Origin: Candidatus Pacearchaeota archaeon
GTDB lineage: Archaea > Nanobdellota > Nanobdellia > Pacearchaeales > GW2011-AR1
DNA length: 15,435 nucleotides
Direction of reading: 5' to 3'
NCBI GenBank assembly: GCA_014728565.1
Contig: WJLK01000138.1
Location: 1 to 15,435 of the forward strand
The notes beneath the pieces were generated by a model. It ran no database searches and was not told where the DNA came from. It saw nothing but the letters and a program-made list of their open reading frames with translations. Numbering within the stretch: the stretch's first letter is position 1; each line of letters begins with the position of its first letter. Shown here one piece after another: positions 4,569-13,497 of this stretch. Position numbers and translations under genes: made by a program.

Positions 4569-5114
4569 ATGAAAGTCTATATAGCTTCTCCAGGTTATAA
4601 TAGGGGTGAAAGAGAGGTTAATGAAGAAATCTCCAGTGCATTAGAGAATGGGGGTTTTGAAACTTTTTTAGAGCATAGAGACTTGCCTGGTTATAATGAT
4701 TTAAAAGCAGCTTTAAAAACAGATCATGAATCAAAAGCTAGAGAGATTGCTGTAAGAACAATGGGAGGATTAAAACTAGTTTCTTATTTAAGAGAGTGTC
4801 AAGCAGCTGTTATTAATATAACTGGAAGAACTCCTGATGAGGGTTCTGTCCTAGTGGCGGGTATGGCTTATACTAAATGCATTCCAATGGTATTTTACAA
4901 AAGTGGTTCAAGAACTCCTCTTGGAGGGTGTGAATCTCCTCTAATAGAGTATTTAAGGTTGGGAAGGACAGTAAGAAATATACCTGATATACCTGGAAAA
5001 TTAAGAGATCTGATAGAGCAAGAAAAAGATGATTTAGAAGATGTTGAAGGATTATTAGAAGTCTGGAGAGAGAGAGGTTTAGAGGCACTGGTTCAGGAAA
5101 TTAAAGTTTCATAA
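4569..5114 (+). CDS. Nucleoside 2-deoxyribosyltransferase-fold protein lacking the usual catalytic Glu
   Basis: 181 residues. The N-terminus MKVYIASPGYNRGE and following helix/strand (EISSALENGGFETFLEHRDLPGY) match the nucleoside 2-deoxyribosyltransferase / deoxynucleoside-monophosphate N-hydrolase family (MKVYLAGP, then LExxGxxVFLPxRD). Later, LRECQAAVINITGRTPDEGSVLVAG matches the family stretch leading to DxGTxxExG. In that motif the nucleophilic Glu is replaced by Val96 (D90-E-G92-S-V-L-V96-A-G98). Canonical glycosyl transfer or hydrolysis by that Glu is therefore unlikely: it may be a nucleotide-binding regulator, use another residue, or have another activity. It is one base upstream of thymidylate kinase (TAAAATG), hence co-transcribed and probably tied to deoxynucleotide metabolism. 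Fold call fairly firm, function open. Confidence 0.65.
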   Translation: MKVYIASPGYNRGEREVNEEISSALENGGFETFLEHRDLPGYNDLKAALKTDHESKAREIAVRTMGGLKLVSYLRECQAAVINITGRTPDEGSVLVAGMAYTKCIPMVFYKSGSRTPLGGCESPLIEYLRLGRTVRNIPDIPGKLRDLIEQEKDDLEDVEGLLEVWRERGLEALVQEIKVS

Positions 5115-5115
5115 A

Positions 5116-5817
5116 ATGGAAGAAGAAAAAAGAGGAAAAATAATAGTTATTGAGGGAACTGATTGTTCTGGAAAAGAGACACAGGCTAGTCTGCTTTTAG
5201 AAAGATTTGAAAAAGAGGAAATTCCAATTGCAAAAATAAGTTTTCCTGCTTATGGTTCTCCAACAGGAGATATTGTAGGGGATTGTTATCTTGGAAAATC
5301 AAAAAGGACTCAGGGAGGTTGGTTTGGAGATCCTGATAAGATAGATCCTAAAGTAGCTTCTCTTTATTATGCTGCAGACAGGAGATATTTCCTTGAAAAA
5401 ATAAAATCAATAATAAATTCAGGAACTAATCTTATAATAGACAGGTATTATATGTCAAACATGGCACATCAGGGTGGGAAAATTATCAATAAACAGGAAA
5501 GAGAAAAGCTTTTTGACTGGTTGGAAAATTTGGAATTAAATTTACTGGCGCTTCCTAAAGAAGATCTTACTATCTTCTTATATGTTCCAACAGAGGTTGC
5601 CTTTGAATTAAAAAACAAAAGAAATATAATTGCTGATGGTCATGAAAGAAATATAGAGCATATAAAAAGAGCTGAAACTACTTATCTGGAATTAGCAAAA
5701 AGATACAACTGGATAAAAATAAATTGTGCTCCTGGTGGAAGATTTGAATCACTGAGGAATCCTAAAGATATTCATGAAGAGGTTTATAAAAAAGTTAAAG
5801 ATTTATTAAGTTTATAG
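5116..5817 (+). CDS. tmk: Thymidylate kinase
   Basis: 233 residues, slightly longer than the common 205-215. P-loop EGTDCSGKETQ (13-23) with Lys20; FPAYGSP in place of the usual EPGG region; ASLYYAADRR (81-90), the nucleoside-binding helix; and IIDRYYMSNMAHQGG with the DRY motif at 109-111. A basic lid KNKRN comes near residue 187. It phosphorylates dTMP to dTDP with ATP in the cytoplasm. The FPxYxxPxG and KIDPKVASLYYAADRR pattern resembles the subtype I associate with CPR/DPANN genomes, from memory rather than a search. It starts one base after the stop of the deoxyribosyltransferase-fold gene, without an SD, so the pair is translationally linked. It complements the ThyA-family enzyme at 560. 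Confidence 0.88.
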   Translation: MEEEKRGKIIVIEGTDCSGKETQASLLLERFEKEEIPIAKISFPAYGSPTGDIVGDCYLGKSKRTQGGWFGDPDKIDPKVASLYYAADRRYFLEKIKSIINSGTNLIIDRYYMSNMAHQGGKIINKQEREKLFDWLENLELNLLALPKEDLTIFLYVPTEVAFELKNKRNIIADGHERNIEHIKRAETTYLELAKRYNWIKINCAPGGRFESLRNPKDIHEEVYKKVKDLLSL

Positions 5818-6034
5818 ATGCTTATGATTATCAACATTAAGTATTTCTAAAATTAACCTATCATGATGACTAACTCGCATTACTAATTCTGATCAGCTTT
5901 GCAGATGATAAACTATTTTATTTTATGAATCCATTATTAAACATTAATAAAGAAAAATTCAAAGATTGTATATTATAAACCCCTAGTGTGTAGCCCATAG
6001 TTAAATTTTTATAACTTAAAATATATATTATATT
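5818..6034. other. Intergenic spacer, no gene seen
   Basis: No coding frame or tRNA is apparent. TATGATGA near 5863, CTGA near 5889 and GATGATA near 5903 look like parts of a C/D-box RNA, but a final D box at the right distance is missing. The promoter of the next gene occupies the right end. Confidence 0.4.
6006..6014 (+). promoter_or_regulatory. TATA-like box for the DUF2065-like gene
   Basis: TTTTTATAA is centred 25 bp before the ATG at 6035, with no SD, again suggesting a leaderless mRNA. Confidence 0.45.
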
Positions 6035-6232
6035 ATGCATTTAATCACTGTTATTTTTGCTACAATTGGAATTGTTCTCTTTATTGAGGGTTGTTTTATT
6101 GCAATTTTCACCAGAGAAATAAAAAAATTTATGAAAGAATTAAGTAAGCAAAAAAGCAATCTTAAAATAATTGGGCTTCTTGAATTGATTTTTGGTTTTA
6201 TTATTTTTCAAAAAAAACCAAAAGATTTATAA
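6035..6232 (+). CDS. DUF2065-like small two-helix membrane protein
   Basis: 65 residues. Helix 1 spans residues 3-25 and contains FIEGCF (Glu18-Gly19). A basic amphipathic linker (TREIKKFMKELSKQKS) follows, then helix 2 at about 43-58 with Gly47 and Gly54. The order of a membrane helix with an EG motif, a polar R/K linker, then a hydrophobic helix starting IxGLxxLxxG is that of DUF2065 (YjeT-like) inner-membrane proteins, whose function is unknown. The basic linker should face the cytoplasm. A TATA box 25 bp upstream gives it its own promoter, and it is likely independent of the RNA polymerase operon that begins 87 bp downstream. A moderately confident family call because the protein is so short. 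Confidence 0.6.
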   Translation: MHLITVIFATIGIVLFIEGCFIAIFTREIKKFMKELSKQKSNLKIIGLLELIFGFIIFQKKPKDL

Positions 6233-6246
6233 ACATTTATAATGCA

Positions 6247-6257
6247 TAATTTATAAG
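6247..6257 (+). promoter_or_regulatory. Putative promoter of the RNA polymerase operon
   Basis: TAATTTATAAG lies about 68 bp before the rpoH ATG and would give a leader near 40 nt. The leader ends with a small hairpin, GAGA/TCTC with loop TAAA (6303-6314), just 5 nt before the rpoH ATG, where it could influence initiation. Confidence 0.4.
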
Positions 6258-6319
6258 GTAAAGTTGTTAAAGGTAAATATCTCAATTGATTATTTGACCT
6301 TGGAGATAAATCTCTCAAA

Positions 6320-6529
6320 ATGCATAAATTACAGCCCTCGCATACTAAATTAAAGATTCATGAGATTGAAAAATTATTAAAAGAGTTAAATGTTTCACTT
6401 GCTCAACTTCCTAAAATAAAAATAACTGATCCTGCATTGCCTGAAAATTGCGATGTTTCTGATGTGATTAAGATAGAGAGATTAAAAGATGGTAAAAAAA
6501 CTATTTACTACAGGGCGGTTTCTGTTTAA
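6320..6529 (+). CDS. rpoH: DNA-directed RNA polymerase subunit H (RpoH/Rpb5)
   Basis: 69 residues, near the lower end for archaeal RpoH. Conserved elements: N-terminal HKLQPSHTKL (family HxLVPxHxxL), LPKI at 30-33, DP at 37-38, SDVIKIER at 47-54 (family GDVIKIxR, with Gly replaced by Ser), and the C-terminal IYYRAV. This corresponds to the conserved C-terminal domain of eukaryotic Rpb5, which sits on the jaw side of the polymerase near downstream DNA. It leads the rpoH-rpoB-rpoA operon, with rpoB starting 6 bp after its stop. The start follows CTCAAAATG without an SD. Confidence 0.93.
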   Translation: MHKLQPSHTKLKIHEIEKLLKELNVSLAQLPKIKITDPALPENCDVSDVIKIERLKDGKKTIYYRAVSV

Positions 6530-6535
6530 TTTAAA

Positions 6536-9500
6536 ATGAATACACAAATTGAAAATCAAAAAGAAGAACATCTCCTTGTTAAAAAATATCTTAAAGAGCA
6601 TAGTTTAGTTGAATCTAATATAATTTCTTTTAATAATTTCATTAATCATGGAATGCAGGAAATTGTAAATGAATTAAATGAATCTTTGCCAAAGGAAGAT
6701 ATTGAAATCAGGCTTGGAAAAATAAAAGTTAGAAAACCTCAGATAATTGAAGCTGACGGAAGCACTCATTTAATAACACCTTCTGAAGCTAGAATAAGAG
6801 GATTGACATACTCAGCTCCAGTCAGCATTGAAATAACAATCAAACAATTAGGACAGTTAGAAAGTCATGAAGTTGAAATAGGAAAAATACCAGTCATTGT
6901 CAAAAGTGAAGCGTGTAATCTTAGTGGACTAAGTGAGGATGAATTAATTGGTAATTACATTGATCCTATAGAACCTGGAGGTTATTTCTTAATAAATGGT
7001 AATGAAAGGGTTATTGTAATGACTGAGGATCTTGCAGAAAATCAACCTTTTATTGAAAAGTCAAAAGATAATATAATGTTAAGACTATTTTCAAAAAGAG
7101 GAAGTTACAGAATTCCAATATCAATTTCTGATACTAACGAGGGTATAGTAGAAGTTAGTTTTTCAAGATTTAGAAACATACCGATTGTTGTTATTCTAAA
7201 ATCTCTTGGAATGACAAAGGAGAGTGATATTGCAAAATATATTGGAAAAGAAAACGATAGTTTGATTGTTAATTTATATGAATATGCTCACATACAGAGT
7301 GAGGAAGATGCTATGATGGCTATTGCTGAACAAACCTCCCTTCAGGGAACAAAAAAAGAAATCTTAGATAGAATAAAACAGAGGCTTGATTCTTACTTTC
7401 TTCCTCATATAGGTCTTAATAAAGAACACAGAATTGAAAAAGCAATAACCTTATGTAAATTCATCAAACAATTTTTTGTTGCAAAAGAAAATCCCAGCAA
7501 TCTTACTGATAAGGATCATTATGCTAATAAGAGAGTAAGAATGTCTGGAGATTTGATGTCTGATCTATTTAGGATAAACATGAACATTCTTCTTAGAGAT
7601 ATACATCATTCACTTCAAAAAGTACAGAAAAGGAAAAAATTTTATTCAATAAAAACAATAGCTAAATCAACTCTTTTTACTCACAGGATAGAGTCAGCTA
7701 TTGCAACAGGTAACTGGATTGGTGAGAGGACAGGGGTCACTCAGAACATGGATAAGACTAACTATCTGGCTATTCTGTCACAATTGCAGAGGGTTTCAAG
7801 TATGCTGCCTGGTGAACAGGAAAATTTTCTTGCAAGAACTCTACATCCAACACATTACGGAAGATTCTGTCCAGTTGAGACTCCAGAAGGAACTGAAATT
7901 GGTTTAAGAAAAAATCTTTCATTACTTGCTAAAATATCCACAAGGTCAAATCTGAGTGATGAAAGATTGATAAAAATCTTGACAGGTCTTGGAATGAAAA
8001 GAGAAACTGAGAGCCTTGGAAGTGATATTTTCTTTAATGGAAGATTTATAGGTCATATAGAAAATCATGAAGGGTTTATCAGAAATCTTAAAGATAAAAG
8101 GAGAAAAGGAGAATTACCAATGGAATTAAGCATAAGATACAATAAACCACTTAACAACATCCTTTTATCAACGGAGGTTGGTAGAGTCCTTAGACCTATT
8201 ATAGTTGTTGAGAATGGAAAATCAAAATTAAATGAAGAACATCTTGAATTATTAAAGGAGGGTTCTCTTAAGTGGGATGATCTTTTAAAAAACGGAGTAA
8301 TTGAATATCTTGATGCTGCTGAAGAAGAAAATGCTCTTGTTTCAATAAGTAAATATGATAACTCTCCTGAAACAACTCATTCAGAAATTGATAAAATTGA
8401 TTTACTGGGTGTTGTAACTTCTCTTGTTCCATATGCTAACTATGACCAGTCAAGTAGATTAAACAGAGGTTCTAAAACTCAAAAACAGGGTCTTGGATTA
8501 TATGCAGCTAATTTTCTCTGCAGAGTTGATACTGATGTAAATATCCTTCACTATCCACAGAGACCTATTGTAAGAAGTTTTATTTACGACACTCTTAATG
8601 TGCATCCTGCTGGACAGAATGTGGTTGTTGCTATTATGACTCATGAAGGTTACAATATTGAAGATGCATTAATCCTCAACAAAGGAAGTATTGAAAGAGG
8701 TTTTGCAAGAAGTACATATTATAGACCTTACACCTCAATTGAGCTTAATTATGCAGGAGGACTAAAGGATGAAATTTGTGTTCCAGAAAAAGATATTTCA
8801 GGATATAGAACAGAGAATAGTTACAAGTTTCTGGAGGATGACGGAGTTTGTTATCTTGAAGCAAAACTAGATGCAGGAGATACTGTTATTGGAAAGACAT
8901 CACCTCCAAAATTTCTCTCAGAAGCTAGAGAAATTTCAATAAAAGCAAAAAAAGAATCAAGCAGTGTTATAAGACAGGAGGAAAAGGGAACAATTGATGC
9001 TGTTTTTGTAACACAGGATAACCAGGGAAATAAAGTTGTTAGAGTAAGAACTAGAGATTTAAGAATTCCTGAATTAGGTGATAAATTTGCAACATCTCAC
9101 GGACAGAAAGGTGTAATCGGAGCTATTTTTGATGAAAATGACATGCCCTTTACATCAAGAGGAATAAAACCTGATATTATATTCAACCCACACAGCATAC
9201 CTGGAAGAATGACTGTTGGATATCTTATTGAATTAGTCTCTGGAAAGGTTGGTTGCTTAACTGGAAAGATAATGGATGGTACAGCATTTTCTGGACAAAA
9301 AATAACTGATTTAGAAACTCAGTTAAAAGAATTAGGATTTAGACAGGATGGAAAAGAAACACTCTACAATGGAATAACTGGAAAAATGATGAATTTAAAG
9401 ATTTATATCGGTAATATGTACTATCTTAAATTAAAGTACATGGTTGGGAATAAAATTCATGCAAGAGCTTCTGGCAAGGTTACTCTTCTTACAAGACAGC

Positions 9501-9808
9501 CAATTGAAGGAAGAGCCAAGGGAGGAGCTTTAAGATTAGGAGAGATGGAACAGCAAGCACTTGTTGCTCATGGTTCATCTTTATTATTAAAAGAGAGATA
9601 TGACTCAGACAAGGTTATCCTTAATATATGTACAAAATGCGGCGCAATAGCAATTGAGGATTCAATAAGAAATAAAATGGTCTGCTCAATGTGCAATAGT
9701 CAGGAAATAGAGCCTGTTGAAATATCTTATGCTTTTAAACTTTTAGTTGATGAAATTCAATCACTTCATATAAAAACTAAATTTAATCTAAAAAATAAAT
9801 ACGAGTAA
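6536..9808 (+). CDS. rpoB: DNA-directed RNA polymerase subunit B (RpoB, undivided)
   Basis: 1090 residues in a single chain; in some archaea, such as methanogens, this subunit is split into B' and B''. Landmarks in order: INGNERVIV (about 153-161), KDHYANKRVRMSGDLM (about 325-340), ERTGVTQNMDKTNYLAILSQLQRVSSM (about 395-420), RTLHPTHYGRFCPVETPEGTEIGL (about 433-456), VVVAIMTHEGYNIEDALILN near 700, LGDKFATSHGQKGV (about 850-863), MPFTSRGIKPDIIFNPHSIPGRMT, KIHARASGKVTLLTRQPIEGRAKGGALRLGEMEQQAL, and a C-terminal zinc ribbon with Cys1032, 1035, 1050 and 1053. This is the second-largest catalytic subunit and contributes to the active site and RNA exit channel. No intein or frameshift is seen. It starts 6 nt after rpoH with no SD, and a hairpin at its stop codon separates it from rpoA. 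Confidence 0.97.
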   Translation: MNTQIENQKEEHLLVKKYLKEHSLVESNIISFNNFINHGMQEIVNELNESLPKEDIEIRLGKIKVRKPQIIEADGSTHLITPSEARIRGLTYSAPVSIEITIKQLGQLESHEVEIGKIPVIVKSEACNLSGLSEDELIGNYIDPIEPGGYFLINGNERVIVMTEDLAENQPFIEKSKDNIMLRLFSKRGSYRIPISISDTNEGIVEVSFSRFRNIPIVVILKSLGMTKESDIAKYIGKENDSLIVNLYEYAHIQSEEDAMMAIAEQTSLQGTKKEILDRIKQRLDSYFLPHIGLNKEHRIEKAITLCKFIKQFFVAKENPSNLTDKDHYANKRVRMSGDLMSDLFRINMNILLRDIHHSLQKVQKRKKFYSIKTIAKSTLFTHRIESAIATGNWIGERTGVTQNMDKTNYLAILSQLQRVSSMLPGEQENFLARTLHPTHYGRFCPVETPEGTEIGLRKNLSLLAKISTRSNLSDERLIKILTGLGMKRETESLGSDIFFNGRFIGHIENHEGFIRNLKDKRRKGELPMELSIRYNKPLNNILLSTEVGRVLRPIIVVENGKSKLNEEHLELLKEGSLKWDDLLKNGVIEYLDAAEEENALVSISKYDNSPETTHSEIDKIDLLGVVTSLVPYANYDQSSRLNRGSKTQKQGLGLYAANFLCRVDTDVNILHYPQRPIVRSFIYDTLNVHPAGQNVVVAIMTHEGYNIEDALILNKGSIERGFARSTYYRPYTSIELNYAGGLKDEICVPEKDISGYRTENSYKFLEDDGVCYLEAKLDAGDTVIGKTSPPKFLSEAREISIKAKKESSSVIRQEEKGTIDAVFVTQDNQGNKVVRVRTRDLRIPELGDKFATSHGQKGVIGAIFDENDMPFTSRGIKPDIIFNPHSIPGRMTVGYLIELVSGKVGCLTGKIMDGTAFSGQKITDLETQLKELGFRQDGKETLYNGITGKMMNLKIYIGNMYYLKLKYMVGNKIHARASGKVTLLTRQPIEGRAKGGALRLGEMEQQALVAHGSSLLLKERYDSDKVILNICTKCGAIAIEDSIRNKMVCSMCNSQEIEPVEISYAFKLLVDEIQSLHIKTKFNLKNKYE

Positions 9809-9828
9809 AACTTTTCAAAAAAGTTTTA
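9806..9828 (+). terminator. Hairpin starting at the rpoB stop codon
   Basis: TAAAACTTTT (beginning with the stop TAA) pairs with AAAAGTTTTA around a 3-nt loop, a perfect 10-bp stem. It lies in the 39-bp rpoB-rpoA gap, so full termination would shut off rpoA. Partial attenuation or RNA processing is more plausible. It is AT-rich, hence of modest stability. Confidence 0.35.
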
Positions 9829-9847
9829 TCAAAACTAAAGATTTAAA

Positions 9848-12800
9848 ATGCCAAAAAGACCAGTAAGAAAACAGGTAGAAAGTCTTCAATTTACTCTTCT
9901 TAGTCCTGACGAGATTAAGAAGATGAGCAAGGCTAAGATAATCACTCCTGAACTATACGATGTTGATGGTTATCCTGTTGATGGAGGGTTGATGGACTTG
10001 AGGTTAGGAGCTATTGACCCAGGAGTTAGATGTAGAACATGTGGAGGAAGATTAAAAGAGTGTTTAGGTCATCCAGGAAGTATCGAGCTTGCACGTCCTG
10101 TGATTCACATTAAATACATTCCTGTTATTGAATTGTTTTTAAGATGTTTTTGTAGTGAATGTCACAAACTAATGATAAAGCAAAAAGATTTAGAAAAATA
10201 TAAAATAATAAAGGACAGGCTTAAAAAAGCAAAAGATACAAAAAAATGCCCTCACTGTCAGGCTGAACAAGAAAGAACAAAGTTAGAAAAACCAACTACA
10301 TTCAGAATTGGAAAAAGAAGACTTTTTCCAGGTGAGATAAGAGATAAATTAACAAGGATTCCAGATGAAGAGGCAAGACTAGCAGGTATTAATCCTGAGA
10401 TTTTCAGACCTGAGTGGGCTATACTTACACTACTTCTAGTTCCTCCTGTAACCGTAAGACCAAGTATTACTCTTGAAACAGGAGAGAGGAGTGAAGATGA
10501 CCTGACTCATAAATTATCAGATATAATAAGAGCAAATCAGAGACTATGGGAAAATCTTAATGCAGGTGCTCCAGAGGTTATTATTGAAGACTTATGGGAC
10601 TTATTACAATATCATGTAACAACTTTTTTTGATAACTCAATAACGAAAATTCCTCCTGCAAGACATAGGTCAGGTCAGCCATTAAAAACAATAACAGAAA
10701 GAATTAAAGGAAAAGAGGGAAGGATAAGGCATAATCTCGCTGGTAAAAGAGTTAATTTTTCCTCAAGAACAGTTATATCCCCTGACCCTGCATTAAAAAT
10801 TAATGAGGTTGGAGTTCCGTTTGAAATAGCAAAAATATTAACTGTAAATGAAAAAGTTAACTCCTCTAATATTCAGGCATTAAAAAATATAATAAAGAGA
10901 GATTCTTACCCTGCTGCAAATTATATAATAAGACCTGATGGAAGAAGAAAAAGAGTAACACCTGACTTAAGAGATGAAATACTAGAGGAACTAAGTCCTG
11001 GATATATTGTTGAAAGGCAATTAGTGGACGGTGATATCTGTCTTTTCAACAGACATCCAAGTTTGCATAAGGCAAGTTTAATGGCACATTTTATAAAAAT
11101 TCTTCCATATAAAACATTCAGGATTCATCCTGCTGCAGCAGCTCCCTATAATGCTGATTTTGATGGTGATGAAATGAATATTCACATACCTCAGACAGAA
11201 GAGGCAAGAGCTGAAGCTAAGATACTGATGGATGTTAATCAAAATTTATTTTCCTGTAAAGATAACAGTAATATGCTTGGATGTATTGCTGATGCTGTTA
11301 CAGGCAACTATCTCCTGAGTTATAGCAACATCTCTAAAACATATGCCTCTCAACTTCTGTATAAATCGGGAATTGAATCAAAGGGGTTAAAAAAAGAGAT
11401 AAGTGGAAGAGAAATCTTATCTGAACTAATTCCTAAAATTGATTATAAAAGTAAAACAAAAATAGGAGAACCTTTTATTATTAAAAATGGAAGAATAGAC
11501 AAGGGAATTGTTGATGAAAAAATATTTGGTGTGGAAAGTGGTAATTTTGTCAAGGTTTTAGATAAGGAGATAGGAAGAGAGAAAACAATAGAAACACTAG
11601 AGAGAGCATTTACTATTGGAACAAACTACCTATCTAATCACGGGTTTACCATTTCAGTCGATGATTTAAGTGTAAATGAAAAAGTAAAAAAGAGTACTGA
11701 AGATATAATCAGGGAGGCAGAAAGAGAAACAGAGAATATTATTGAAAAATACCACAATAAGACACTTGAGATAATACCTGGTAAAACTCTTGAGGAGAGC
11801 AGAGAGATAAAGATACTTCAGACATTAAACAGCATCAGAACAAAAATAGGAAAGATTGTTGGAAAAGAGATTCCAAATTCAAATCCAGTAAGTGTAATGA
11901 TGAGTTCAGGTGCTGGAGGTAATGTTCTTAATGTAACACAGATGGCTTGTTGCGTTGGTCAGCAGGCATTATGGGGGAAAAGAATCAGTATTGGTTTTAG
12001 CAACAGAACTCTTTCTTTTTTCAAAGAAGGAAACCTTTCACCAAAATCAAGAGGATTTATTTATAGTTCATTCCTAGAGGGTCTTCAGCCGTACGAGTTC
12101 TTTTTTGGAGCAATAACTGGAAGAGATGCTCTTATGGATACTGCATTAAGAACTCCAAAATCAGGATATCTATACAGAAGGTTAGCAAATGCTTTACAGG
12201 ATATCAGAGTTGAATATGATAACACAGTAAGAGATGGCTCAGGAAAAATAATCCAGTTCATGTATGGAGATGATGGAAAAGATATTTCAGGACTGCATAA
12301 AGACAAGAATATCTCTTCAGGAGAAGCAATTGGAATTATAACAGCCCAGAGTTTTGGAGAGCCATCAACTCAGATGGCATTAAATGTGTTCCATTTTGCA
12401 GGTGTTTCAGAAATGGCAGTTACTTCAGGTTTACCAAGGCTTATTGAAATATTTGATGCTAGAAGAACACCTTCAACTCCTGAAATGGAAATTTATCTGG
12501 ATAAAGAACATAATAATGATAAGAATGCTAAAGTTATTGCTGAGAAAATTCAGGAGGTTAAATTAAAAGATATAGTAAAAGAGATAAAGATAAATTTCAG
12601 TGAAAAGAAAATTGAGGCTGTTATTGATACAAATGCCCTTAAAAGAGTTCATTCTTCAATTGATACTATTGCTAAAAGATTAAATGAGGAGAAAAAAATA
12701 GGCAAATGCAAGGTTAATGGAAACTCAATTATTTTTAGTGAGAAAAACTCTGATTTCAAGGAGATCTATAAATCCAAGGAAAAGATTAAAGAGACAATAA

Positions 12801-13402
12801 TTTCAGGTATAAAGGGAATTGAACAAATACTTGTTGTTAAGAGAGACCACGGATATGTCATATTAACTGCTGGCAGCAATTTAAAAGAAATAATGAATAT
12901 GAAAGGTATTGATAAGACTCGAACAATAAGTAATGACATACATGAGGTTGCTGAAATTCTTGGAATAGAGGTTGCAAGAGAGACAATCATAAAAGAAATT
13001 GAAAAAGTCACTAACTCTCAAGGGCTTGATGTTGATAAGAGACACTCTATGTTAATTGCAGATGCAATGACTTCAACAGGAATTGTAAAGGGAATAACGA
13101 GAATGGGAATAATTTCTCAAAAATCTTCAATTTTAGCAAGGGCAAGTTTTGAAACTCCTGTAAAACAGTTTGTTAATGCAACTTTAAAAGATAATAAAGA
13201 TGAACTAAATTCAGTTATTGAAAATATAATTCTCAACCAACCAGTTCCTGTTGGAACAGGACTTCCAGGACTAATGGTCGAGGTTACTGGACCACTAACA
13301 GACCAGAAACCAAAAAAAGACAAAAGTGTTGAATATCTGACAAAAGATACAAAAGATACTTCAACACATAAAAATGTTCCAGTAATCAAAAATAAGGACT
13401 GA
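9848..13402 (+). CDS. rpoA: DNA-directed RNA polymerase subunit A, fused A'-A''
   Basis: 1184 residues in one frame, where most archaea have separate A' and A'' genes. N-terminal zinc site Cys62/65/72/His75 in CRTCGGRLKECLGH; second site Cys102/105 with Cys134/137. Then LAGKRVNFSSRTVISPDP, IRPDGRRKRVTP, GDICLFNRHPSLHKASLMAH, and the catalytic magnesium loop NADFDGD at 435-441 (Asp437, 439, 441). The bridge helix/trigger region GAITGRDALMDTALRTPKSGY is near 752-772. The A' part normally ends shortly after FMYGDDGKD; here it runs straight into SGEAIGIITAQSFGEPSTQM (from Ser824), the usual start of A''. The C-terminal ETPVKQF and GTGLPGLMV motifs are followed by a Lys/Asp/Thr-rich tail. Subunit A supplies most of the active centre. 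It starts 39 bp after rpoB (ATTTAAAATG, no SD). Confidence 0.96.
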   Translation: MPKRPVRKQVESLQFTLLSPDEIKKMSKAKIITPELYDVDGYPVDGGLMDLRLGAIDPGVRCRTCGGRLKECLGHPGSIELARPVIHIKYIPVIELFLRCFCSECHKLMIKQKDLEKYKIIKDRLKKAKDTKKCPHCQAEQERTKLEKPTTFRIGKRRLFPGEIRDKLTRIPDEEARLAGINPEIFRPEWAILTLLLVPPVTVRPSITLETGERSEDDLTHKLSDIIRANQRLWENLNAGAPEVIIEDLWDLLQYHVTTFFDNSITKIPPARHRSGQPLKTITERIKGKEGRIRHNLAGKRVNFSSRTVISPDPALKINEVGVPFEIAKILTVNEKVNSSNIQALKNIIKRDSYPAANYIIRPDGRRKRVTPDLRDEILEELSPGYIVERQLVDGDICLFNRHPSLHKASLMAHFIKILPYKTFRIHPAAAAPYNADFDGDEMNIHIPQTEEARAEAKILMDVNQNLFSCKDNSNMLGCIADAVTGNYLLSYSNISKTYASQLLYKSGIESKGLKKEISGREILSELIPKIDYKSKTKIGEPFIIKNGRIDKGIVDEKIFGVESGNFVKVLDKEIGREKTIETLERAFTIGTNYLSNHGFTISVDDLSVNEKVKKSTEDIIREAERETENIIEKYHNKTLEIIPGKTLEESREIKILQTLNSIRTKIGKIVGKEIPNSNPVSVMMSSGAGGNVLNVTQMACCVGQQALWGKRISIGFSNRTLSFFKEGNLSPKSRGFIYSSFLEGLQPYEFFFGAITGRDALMDTALRTPKSGYLYRRLANALQDIRVEYDNTVRDGSGKIIQFMYGDDGKDISGLHKDKNISSGEAIGIITAQSFGEPSTQMALNVFHFAGVSEMAVTSGLPRLIEIFDARRTPSTPEMEIYLDKEHNNDKNAKVIAEKIQEVKLKDIVKEIKINFSEKKIEAVIDTNALKRVHSSIDTIAKRLNEEKKIGKCKVNGNSIIFSEKNSDFKEIYKSKEKIKETIISGIKGIEQILVVKRDHGYVILTAGSNLKEIMNMKGIDKTRTISNDIHEVAEILGIEVARETIIKEIEKVTNSQGLDVDKRHSMLIADAMTSTGIVKGITRMGIISQKSSILARASFETPVKQFVNATLKDNKDELNSVIENIILNQPVPVGTGLPGLMVEVTGPLTDQKPKKDKSVEYLTKDTKDTSTHKNVPVIKNKD

Positions 13403-13415
13403 CTATTTTACGAAA

Positions 13416-13427
13416 GTTTTAAAAATA
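13416..13427 (+). promoter_or_regulatory. Possible internal promoter before nusA
   Basis: GTTTTAAAAATA lies just after the rpoA stop in the 95-bp gap and would start a transcript near 13447, leaving a leader of about 50 nt. A similar block precedes rps12, so the ribosomal part of the operon may have its own promoters. Confidence 0.4.
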
Positions 13428-13497
13428 GGTTATACAATTATTTTTTATTAAAGAACATTTTTTGTTTAAGAGGTGTTGATTTCAACCATAACCCAAA

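Noticed and set aside
5863..5920. C/D-box sRNA candidate (ATGATGA, CTGA, GATGATA)
   Set aside because: The spacing of the first guide is too long and no final CTGA D box follows the second C-like box, so the set is incomplete.
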